Below are positions 55,621 to 64,000 of a stretch of 64,000 nt of DNA, piece by piece (the stretch's first letter is position 1; each line of letters opens with the position of its first letter). The DNA is from Dryococelus australis. Taxonomy: Eukaryota; Arthropoda; Insecta; Phasmatodea; Phasmatidae. The notes under the pieces are model-generated. The model was not told where the DNA came from and searched no databases. It saw only the letters and a list, made by a program, of their open reading frames with translations. The DNA lies in assembly GCA_029891345.1 (NCBI GenBank), contig CM056993.1, positions 276,226,016-276,290,015 of the forward strand, in the 5' to 3' direction. The position numbers and the translations under genes are program-made.

Positions 55621-56278
55621 ACTGAGAGGCACCACGCGGCGAGATAATTAAACTTTTTAACAGTCGTACAGAGAACATTTCTCTTCGCTGTACCTCAGAA
55701 AATACACCTGTGAAATGTCAACAAATTTTGTAACACTGTACTCTTAAAACATTTGCAAAAAATAAGCACTAGACCAATTGGAAGACTGTAAGTACGTCAG
55801 CTGCAGGGGCTGCTCAATTACCTTGTAATGCCCCCCCCCCCTCCCCCAGCTCTATCAGAAAACATAACAAGAGTAAAAATAATATGCCGGCACGAGGTCT
55901 GGTAACATTTTACTTAAATCGTTGGCAATTCAATGATTACAAAACGAAAGGTAAAACCATCTCCTGGGGTACGGAGGCTCACACACGTAACTAAATTACA
56001 CCGTAAAAGCAAACAAAACATAGCACGATGTAGCGGTCAGTGTGTGCGATATTAAAACGCTGTGTGGATGCGACGAATTTGTTTTGACTCTGAGCGGGCA
56101 GATCATTTAAAATTCGAAATATGCCCCCCCCCCCCCACTTTCAACGTATCGATCCCAAAGCACCGTACTTCGAACATCTATTAACACTGAAAACATGCGG
56201 ATGTCCGCATCTGCCACAATATATATATATACACCTCGTAATAAGCAAAGCATGGGCGAGACATATTTTTTCGGATTA
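55621..56278. other. Gene-free stretch with two C tracts
   Basis: Runs of 11 C (55831-55841) and 13 C (56124-56136). Nothing else is supported. Confidence 0.4.
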
Positions 56279-56289
56279 CTATTCAATAC

Positions 56290-56530
56290 GGGCCCACGGT
56301 GGCTGAGCGGATAGCCTGCTCGCCTCCCACCAAGGCGAACCGTGTTCAATCCCCGGCCGGGTCACCGAATTTTCGCAAGTAGGATTCATGCCATTGGTCG
56401 GCGGGTTTTCTCGGGGATCTTCCGTTTTCCCCGCCCCTTCATTCCGGCGCTGCTCCATATTCACTTACAATCACCCTCATCGGCTCTCAAGACCTCGCTG
56501 TTAAGAGCCGCCCAAATCTCTTCAATCGTT
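56290..56530 (+). mobile_element. tRNA-derived SINE with target-site duplication
   Basis: The head GGGCCCACGGTGGCTGAGCGG and TAGCCTGCTCGCCTCCCACC lead to a B-box-like TGTTCAATCCCC and the whole body to CCCAAATCTCTTCAATCG. An identical 11-bp CTATTCAATAC flanks both sides (56279-56289 and 56531-56541). This is a textbook LINE-type duplication and one of the better-preserved copies. Confidence 0.92.
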
Positions 56531-56541
56531 CTATTCAATAC

Positions 56542-59011
56542 AGCTCCAAGGCCCAGGGTAAATTGCTACGGTATGCTTGGCCAATACAAAACATTTGATT
56601 TCATTGTCGGCTTAAAAAATAATTAGTAGGCCTACGTGCACTGTACGTGTTGACCACCATACGGAGACAAGTAATTACACTCAATGAAAAAAAAAACTAT
56701 TTGATATCAGAGTTTCAAAACGATCGTAAAAATTCCCGACTAGATAGAAAAGCACAATAAGTGGAAAAGTTAAGGGTGAAAATGAACTTCAGCTGCAAGA
56801 CCATTGCTGAAAAATTATTTAATACGCGTAACACTTAGTTTCGGAAGTAACTCACATACTGAAGTTGGTCCTACGTCAGCCCAGTATTTGCTGTGTGCGA
56901 TTTTCTTGCAAACGGCGAGGCTTTGGTTGTCCCACCAGAGCGACCTTCTGGTTAACTATTATTTGGTGGAAATAATGCTCTAATGTCATAACATACTAAT
57001 CATTTGTTAAAGTGGCGACACCTGTTTTTCAAATGATTGGCTTGATATGAATCACGATTTGTTCAGCACTTGCATGCAAGAAAATAATAAATCCCATATG
57101 TAATTGTCATATATTTATTGAAATTAAAGCATTTCTTTAAAAAAAACCTTTAAGAGGATGTAATGTCTTTAGAAACTGCCGCCATTTGATACCTACAATA
57201 TTATGATACAGAATTTTGTGTACAATGCCAACTTGTCAGATATTGGAAAACTTGGTTTTGATACTGAAGAAGGAATCTATGGACCTCGGTGGGATTTAGG
57301 GTAATAACAAAGGCGACATTTTTTGTCAATTTTGTCAAGTGAATTAATAACCAACCACTGAAAATCTCATCATGTGTCCGCGTCATGAAAATATTGCGTA
57401 ATGTGGGAGGCAGATCAAATTATTTCGATGGAATAATGTCATGATTGTGAAGGAGTTTTATCTTTGAACAGTTGCACTATCCAGGCGTTCAGAACTTCGA
57501 ATTTCATCTTGTGTAATTACACCAACTATCATTTTGTCAGTAGAATTCACGAATGCATTAAAAGTTTAGGAATGGGGTGAACATAACTGGTAGTAAACCT
57601 TTATTTCAAGATGATACGCCTCCACGATGGCTTACTTTCATCGAAGGAAATTAAATACTTTAAAAAGAGATACCATACAATACTGCCATCAAGAGGAAGA
57701 ATAGTACAAATATTGTAGCATTAGGTGTACAATACTGTTATTCATTAAAGTTTGGTACGAATTTATTTTCCCTGATTTTTACAAAACCGCAAAGAAAAAG
57801 AAACGTATTTCATAAGACTGCAGTAATTACGTGGCTGGAAGGAAATAATATAATGTGAATATCACACCTCGAAACCCATACTGATGGTTTCCAATACATG
57901 AACGCAGACCACAAATGAAAAACTGGAAAAGCCATTCAGAATATCACTAACTGTCTTAATTTTCCGCAAAGGCTAACTATCGCATCGACTTTATGGATCA
58001 CTAAAGAACAGACGTCGCCGAAAAAAGAAGTTTGAAAATACGCCAACAGACAGAACGAAGTACAATTGTTTTCTTGGGAAATTAAAACAACATTATACAC
58101 ACTTGAATATTATTCAGTAAAATTTGTACAACAATGATTCACTTAAAACAGATCAAATATCGGACACCTAGTTCTATGTACGCTAACTTCTTCAATAATA
58201 TTGGTATTAAAAATAACGAAAAAAGTGTATGCATAGTTTTTCCAATCAAACAAAACAACTAAAACGGTAAATTTGCAGTGCATTAAAATAAATTATACAG
58301 TAAAAAATCTTCTAGGGTCTTCCATTCCTCATCTTTCAGTTTCTAATACAACGGGTCCGGTTTTTTACATTCAATTTGTTTTCTATCAAGTCAATGATTA
58401 CACTTTTTTCCTTTTGTGAAATATGTTTAGTTTTGAACCACTTGCAGCTTCATCCATATTTGTCTCCATAAAATTAAATAATTAGCAATTTCGGAGACTT
58501 GATAGAGAATATTAGTTAAGTACACAGATTACAATACCAAAACAAGTAGTCAGAATTTCTATAGTGAAAACTACGCTTACATTCATGCATGACGTCATAT
58601 ATTACGAACCAGAGCAAAATTTGTCTCATACTTAATCTCGATCTCTCACTTTGGAACCAAGATCGATGAATCGGAGATCCATAATCGTGCAATTTCGTTG
58701 GTGCAACTCTTTAACAATGCAACCAAGATAAAACTGAATCCTGGTTCGGAACTAGGATCATTCGATCTCGGATCGGGAAAATATTGGTGCAACCGGGCAT
58801 TAGACGGCCGGCGTGTAGTCAAATGCCTCTCACGTAATCTCCAGTAGCGTAATAGCCATTCCCAGAAGCACATTCCCGTGATAAGATTCTCTTCCAACGA
58901 AGGCTGGCATAGACGGCGACAAAGCTAGTGCTATAGAGTTTTCAAGCACCGGGTGAGGCTCTTCATTTTACTTGGAAGTGTTGTATGTAAACTCGCACAG
59001 TTTCTCCGTAT
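56542..59011. other. Gene-free stretch
   Basis: AT-rich, with no recognisable repeat or gene. A minus-strand frame at 58646-58897 (83 codons) has no domain. A short self-complementary area with GATCG words occurs near 58640-58775. Confidence 0.35.
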
Positions 59012-59414
59012 AGGCTATTCACGGTAAAATGAACACTTTTGAAAGCCCGGCATAAGATCTATTTCTAAGCATGTTAAGTGTTCTTCCGCCTTATGTAAAA
59101 TTATCATTGCCATGGGCCTCATCGCTTTCTATATGCGTCGGTCAAATTAGAAAAATAAGTATTTTAAAATTTTACTAAGTGTTGCACTTCGACGCATTAA
59201 GAACAACAAAGTGATAGAAATAATTTATGTTACCACAAATGGTTACCTAACACTTTTTATTCGAAGTTAAGATATGGAACTACTTTCCCCTCTATCGTCA
59301 CCAACTTTACTAGGCGCATGTCACTCAGTGCGCCCGTTAAAATATATGCAGGTAGTAGCAGTGACTTTTTTCTAAGGTTGATTTCAAAAGTGCTCACTTT
59401 ATCGTAAACAGCCT
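59012..59414 (-). mobile_element. MITE family A copy (minus orientation)
   Basis: The ends are AGGCTATTCACGGTAAAATGAACACTTTTG and AAAAGTGCTCACTTTATCGTAAACAGCCT. The interior is complete and similar to the 38.0 kb copy. Confidence 0.87.
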
Positions 59415-59681
59415 TTATAAAAGTATCTGAGGGAAATAAAAGTGAAGCCAATTCAACAGAAACAAAGAGTACAAATGTCTGGACATCAATAAGTCTCAAC
59501 ACGGCGCTGGCAGAAAGCTCAGCTATGTTGACATCGTCAACGGGGTGAACGCGTAATATTTTCTTAAATTAAATTCCTTTCATGCTTAGAAGCTTGTAAA
59601 GGAATATGTAGAGCATTAGGAAATAACGTATCACGGCAATACACTGGCACTTAAAAAGAACGTTACTTGATAATCATTTAT

Positions 59682-60098
59682 GGGCTGTTCAGTGTTCATA
59701 GGACACTTTTAAAATCAACCTCTGAAAAATGTCACTGCCACTACCTGCGTGTTAATTAACGGACACGCTGAAGAGGCATGCGACTCGTGAAGTTGGTAAC
59801 GACAGAAGGAAAGTAATCCCAGGTCTAAACGTTGAATTAAAAGTGTTAGACGTTTCTAAATATTTTAATTATTAATTATGCTTTATTTTCTTTTGATGCA
59901 TTTAATGAGTAAAAATTAGCAAATTTGTAACGTATGTACTTTTCTAAAAAATTTACAGTTTCGCTTGATTGACACATGAATAAAGTGATGAGGTTCAAGG
60001 CAATGTAAATTTTACTCATTGTGGGAAAACACACAATGTGCATACAAGAAGACCTTCAGCAGGGAGTCCAAAAGTGCTCGGTTTACCGTGAACGGCCT
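59682..60098 (+). mobile_element. MITE family A copy
   Basis: Starts GGGCTGTTCAGTGTTCATAGGACAC and ends AAAAGTGCTCGGTTTACCGTGAACGGCCT. It is full length and lies only about 270 bp from the preceding copy, in opposite orientation. Confidence 0.85.
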
Positions 60099-60796
60099 AC
60101 AGTAAAAAAACACTCCCAAAGCAACTTGGAATCAGATTCACAAGCTGCCGAACGCTAGCCGGCTATGTCACCGCACGAACAGACAGGCCCACAGATTCAC
60201 GCAAACAGAAGTGAAATGTTCTGTCGTTACGAAATACTGGGGAGACGTGCACGAAAAATATTAAAGAACGAAATGTAATTGCAGGGCAGCACTTCGGTTA
60301 GGCTACTAATGGACACGCGAGAGATTTAAAAAAAAAATGCAATGGTTAGCCTTGTTGGTACAAAACTTTTATCACATAGGTTCAAAAATTGAAGATGTGG
60401 TTGGTTCACTCTGCAGTAGATTTGTGAATAGGTTCCCAAATGGTTGCTGAATATCACCAGTGTGTACGGCGGTCAACTCCATTTCTCCAATCACTATGTC
60501 CTCCACGGTGAAGGCCAAATGGTGGAAATATTGTTTAGGCCTTGGTCTTATCAGCCATATTGAATTTTCCATTTGTGCGATAACTCTTTTCAGTTAAATA
60601 GAAACATGTTTCTGGTTATAGCACGCTTACATTTTACGAAGGTCTTCAAATCTAGTCGCCAGATTTTATCCACACGTTATCTAATAATTGTGGAACTGCA
60701 AAAAATCTGCTGATAATATATAAAGATGCTGAGCTAATTACGCCATAATTATTTGAAAAATTTTATAATTTACCTATAATTTTCTACATCGTAATA
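60099..60796. other. No recognisable feature
   Basis: AT-rich, with nothing supported. Confidence 0.35.
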
Positions 60797-61365
60797 CACT
60801 ATCTACCAAAAAGTAATTGGGCATCCGTGAAGGTAGGTAATTCAGTACGTCAGTTGATTTGTGTTTCATGGCCTTCGGCGTAGGACCGCTGGTGTTTGTC
60901 CTTAGTAGCATGAACACACAAGCCTATTGTAACATTCTGGATAATGAAATGCTCCTAACATTGTGGCGTTCTTACGGAATCGACCCGTGTTACTTCCAAG
61001 ATGACAATACCAGGTGCCATGTTTCAATAGCTACTATGCAGTGGTGCGCCGACAACAATGTTCGCCGATTGGACTGGTCCACCCAGAGCCCCGACCTCAA
61101 CCCTATAGAACATCTTTGGGACGAATTGAATCGCCGGGTGAGGGATTGTCAGGCGCGGCCAAAATCCATTGCTCAACTCATGGAATGTTTGCAAGAGGAA
61201 TGGCGACGAATCCCCGTGGATGTCCTGCAAACACTCGTAGAGAGCATGCCAGACAGGGTGGCTGCTGTTATAACCGCAAGAGGTGGCCCTACGAGATTCT
61301 AACGGGGTGACAACCACCAAGAAAACATTGTGGACAGGTGCCCAATTACTTTATAGTAGATGGTG
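60797..61365 (+). mobile_element. Tc1-like transposon, internally deleted
   Basis: TA target duplication at both ends (60795-60796 and 61366-61367). Terminal inverted repeats: left CACTATCTACCAAAAAGTAATTGGGCA and right TGCCCAATTACTTTATAGTAGATGGTG, about 27 bp with few mismatches. Only the C-terminal half of a transposase gene remains, joined almost directly to the left terminus, so the element is about 570 bp where an autonomous Tc1 would be well over 1 kb. Confidence 0.92.
60859..61302 (+). pseudogene. Tc1-like transposase, 5'-truncated but open
   Basis: 147 codons are open, from an internal ATG to a TAA. It covers the latter part of the DDE catalytic domain: VGPLVFVLSSMNTQAYCNIL, then YFQDDNTRCH with the second catalytic Asp, then STQSPDLNPIEHLWDELNRR with the Glu, and a conserved C-terminal region ending GGPTRF. 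The N-terminal paired/helix-turn-helix DNA-binding domains and the first catalytic Asp are missing, so it cannot transpose on its own. The lack of stops over 147 codons indicates a younger age than the Gypsy and Polinton-type elements. Confidence 0.9.
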
Positions 61366-62842
61366 TATATACTACTAGAGCGATATAGCTGTAGTTACAA
61401 AATAAAGTGTCCCTAAGAAACAGGGATTGGCTAGAAAACAATAACTCAATAAGGTGTGTGTGGCCAAGCTTTAAGATCGAATGTCCACTAGAAACAGGTG
61501 TTTAACGGATCGAAAGTGACTCGCAGCTGGCAGGCAATCAAGCACTCTGCGCCATCCTGCCCTTCTCAAACGGCCTGTCTTGTGTAAGCCAATTAGGACA
61601 CAGCTGTCGGCAGTCAGTTTCCTCGCCGGTTCCTAAATTAGAAGCTAATAGTCTCCAAGACAAAAAAAAAATATGTCTGCCTGAAATCATTCGAGCGTTC
61701 TCTCTCTTTGATTATTGTTGATTAAAAACAGTTCGTTCATCAACAGTTCCTGCTCAAATACACGTATACACATATATACCTCACCAACAAAAGATCATGT
61801 TCTCCATCCAAGAACTAAAAGTTATTCACGCCATTTTCCGTTGGTTATATTTCTAAAACAGATACCCGATAACTTCAGGAAATATTCGTCACTTGAAAAG
61901 TTAGGTCATACTAGCGTGTCGCAGAGAAGATATGAAATACAAACGCCAGCGCCCTAAATGAGACAAACAAGTTTCATGGCAGGCATGTATTTTTGTGTAA
62001 CAACGCCTGAACATAGCAGACATCCGACAAAGATTTTGTGGGCACTGTAGCTATTCGGTCTTTACCGCGTGCATAACCCGCACGTGCATTACTGTGCAAG
62101 CTGTTGGGCGTAATGATAACGTGCGCACTAAAATCATGCAAAGCATAGTCATATTTTCACAATAGAACAGGCAAGGTTGTAAACACGAATGAGCTACTTA
62201 TGTAAGGAGTAAAACAAATAAATTACTGTTTACTATGAGTAATGGCGACACCTAAAGATATCAATAAGATATAACTGTTTTATTACTGTTTAATGAACTT
62301 AAATTACTACCACATCGCAATATTGTCTCTCACTATATTTCATTTTACACAGCAGAGGGAAATTCAAATTTCAAATATCGGCTGTTGAGAAACTTAAAAC
62401 CAGATTATACGTATTTTAAGATACGAGAGCACGTTAATTTCAGAACATCCACATGTCCCAGCCAGTGGTAGCTACTGAGAATGCACGACAGCCATAATGG
62501 CTACCAGAAGACCTAACAAGGCACTATCAAGGCAGCGTTTATCAACATTTCAAGTTAGCAGGTTCGTATATTTTCAACATCTATATTCCATACATTCTGG
62601 GAATTCAACAATAAAGACACGACCAACATCAAAAAACAATGGTATGTGTTAAACACTCGAGAGAGGGGGCCTGAAGTGATGTATGTAAAACAGTGACTGC
62701 AAAGCAAAATATGAACCGAAGCAAGGTGATTTTGGAGATGGAGAAGTGTGAGCGAGATAAGATAGTTGTTCATTTCACAACTATGAAGTAGACCTATATC
62801 GTTATATTACTGTTCTCGGCATCAATATTTCATGGTTGTATT
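61366..62842. other. Gene-free stretch
   Basis: AT-rich DNA with no recognisable gene. Short frames at 61715-61957 (+) and 62555-62773 (-) lack domains. Confidence 0.35.
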
Positions 62843-63255
62843 ACTTATCACGGTAAACTAAGTTCTTTTGAAAGCCCTGTGCAAGATCTAAATGCATGCA
62901 AAATTATGTATTCTTTCAACGTACGCAAATCAACTTTGCCAATGGCCTGATAACTTGATAGATACGTCGTCCATGTAAGACCATGGAACTGTTATAGAAG
63001 TAAGTATTTTACAAATTTGCTCATGCTTACTCATACACATTAAAGAAACAAAAAAGCAATAGAAACAATTTCAAGATCCAGACACGTTTACCTAGCACTT
63101 TTAATAAAATGTGAAGGCAGGGAACCAACTAACATTCCTTCCGTAACCAACTTTACAAGGCGTATGTCAATCAGTGTGAAAATATATTGCCGGTAGGGGC
63201 AGTGAAATTGTTCAAAGATTGAGTTTAATAGTGCTCTATTAACCGTAAGAAGTCT
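62843..63255 (-). mobile_element. MITE family A copy, diverged (minus orientation)
   Basis: CACGGTAAACTAAGTTCTTTTGAAAGCCC at the left and AATAGTGCTCTATTAACCGTAAGAAGTCT at the right are mutated family termini. The interior follows the family, for example GACATACGCCTTGTAAAGTTGG on the minus strand. Confidence 0.75.
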
Positions 63256-63277
63256 TTCATTACAGCATTTTTTCAAC

Positions 63278-63524
63278 GGGACCGCGGTGGTGTAATGGTT
63301 AGACTACTCGCATCCCACCAAGGCGAACCGGGTTCGATTCCCGGCGGGGTCGCTCCCGGATTTTCGCGCATTGTAATCGTGCCGGACGATGCCGCTGGTC
63401 GGAGGGTTTTCTCCAGGATCTCCCGTTTCACACCGTCCATCCATTCCGGCGCCGCTCCATACTCGCCTCACTTGACACTCATAGGCTCTCAAAACCCTGA
63501 TGTTGAGAGTAGGCCAAATATTTT
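63278..63524 (+). mobile_element. tRNA-derived SINE, second head type
   Basis: The head GGGACCGCGGTGGTGTAATGGTTAG and CTACTCGCATCCCACC lead to a perfect B-box-like GGTTCGATTCC and CGGCGGGGTCGC. The body is complete to CCCTGATGTTGAGAG. No clear target duplication. With the 34.7 and 52.0 kb copies it represents the GTGTAATGG head type, as opposed to the GGCTGAGCGG type. Confidence 0.9.
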
Positions 63525-63554
63525 CATTTTAAAACATCAAGAACTAAAATTACG

Positions 63555-63715
63555 ATGGTGGTCGTAACAGTCATCGTCACAATAGTCACAATAATCGTCG
63601 TCGTCACAACAGTCGTCATCGTCACAATAATCGTCGTCGTGAGAACAGTCGTCACTGTTACAGCAGTCGTCGTCGCCACAAGTCGTTATCGTCGTCACCA
63701 CAACAGTCGTCGACT
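63555..63715. repeat. Imperfect trinucleotide (GTC/ACA) microsatellite
   Basis: A long run of GTCGTCACAACAGTCGTCATC-type units. Open frames on both strands across it (poly-Val/Thr, poly-Asp/Cys) are products of the repeat. It lies within the intron next to the putative exon. Confidence 0.8.
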
Positions 63716-63772
63716 TCGGCTGCGACTGCGAACGTCGCAATCGAAGTGACAGACGGCGCGGCGTGGTGTTAC

Positions 63773-63975
63773 CTGCACTTGGCCGTGGTGTATGTCGTCT
63801 AGCAGCGCGGGCTCCTGCGTGAGGCTGCGCGTCGTCAGTCTCCTGCGTCGCCTCTTGTGCATGGTGAGGAAGCGGCCAGTGTGCAGCGGCCTCTGCCGCC
63901 TCGTGTCCAACGTCTCCAGCAGAAGCCAGTCGGAGTCGGACAGCCGCCGCGCGCGGCTCGCCGTCGCCACTGGTC
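63773..63975 (-). CDS. Candidate internal exon of an unidentified host gene (partial)
   Basis: On the minus strand a GC-rich open stretch is bounded by a plausible acceptor (TGTGTGTGGTGTGCGCAG, exon from 63975) and a donor (CAAGTGCAG followed by GTAACA, exon to 63773). The conceptual peptide contains RRLSDSDWLLLETLDTRR, PLHTGRFLTMHKRRRRR, LTTRSLTQEPALLDDIHHGQ and VQ: an acidic-hydrophobic segment, a run of five arginines and an acidic end. Third positions are mostly G or C, unlike everything else in the window. No signal peptide, membrane segment or known domain is visible. The frame is also open to the window edge, so the exon may be longer. The gene would continue beyond 64000 upstream and, through an intron, to lower coordinates. 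I do not recognise it. Confidence 0.5.
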
Positions 63976-64000
63976 CTGCGCACACCACACACAACACTCG

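Noticed and set aside
63537..63765. Frames across the GTC/ACA trinucleotide repeat as proteins
   Set aside because: Low-complexity translations of a microsatellite. Only the portion beyond 63773 has non-repetitive coding character.

Overview
The window looks like repeat-dominated intergenic DNA from an arthropod, most probably an insect with a large genome. I infer this from the AT-rich background, many tRNA-headed SINEs, several MITE families, a Ty3/Gypsy LTR element, a Tc1-type transposase and a Maverick/Polinton-type element with an arthropod-like gene set. No prokaryotic gene organisation is visible. I cannot name the species.

Layout. 1-10.7 kb is gene-free and carries MITEs, a SINE and microsatellites. 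10.73-12.72 kb is a roughly 2 kb foldback element whose arms carry tandem 38-bp units resembling the 5' half of a tRNA. 13.7-14.9 kb is a nested stack: an old repeat split by a SINE, which is itself split by a TTAA-flanked MITE. About 15.62-28.07 kb is one 12.4 kb element with roughly 0.9 kb terminal inverted repeats. It holds decayed genes for an integrase and a packaging ATPase (minus strand), then a phospholipase A2-domain protein, an adenovirus-type cysteine protease, capsid-type proteins and an uncharacterised protein (plus strand). I see no DNA polymerase B. 28-41 kb is gene-free with SINEs, MITEs and a hAT-like MITE. 41.64-48.56 kb is a complete but frameshifted Ty3/Gypsy retrotransposon (LTR, PBS, gag, protease, RT, RNase H, integrase, PPT, LTR). 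49-60 kb again holds nested SINEs and MITEs. 60.80-61.37 kb is a deletion derivative of a Tc1-like transposon. The last ~230 bp are GC-rich and contain the only good candidate for a host exon, on the minus strand and running to the window edge.

How the parts relate. The Polinton-type element is a virus-like cassette of integration, genome packaging, capsid maturation, capsid and membrane-breaching functions. Every module is broken by stops, frameshifts or lost catalytic residues, so this copy is an inactive fossil. The flanking non-autonomous families (a 415-bp TIR MITE, a 470-bp TTAA MITE and a 240-bp SINE) recur many times. Their insertions into one another give a relative chronology, including one case where an uninterrupted repeat elsewhere in the window serves as the empty site.
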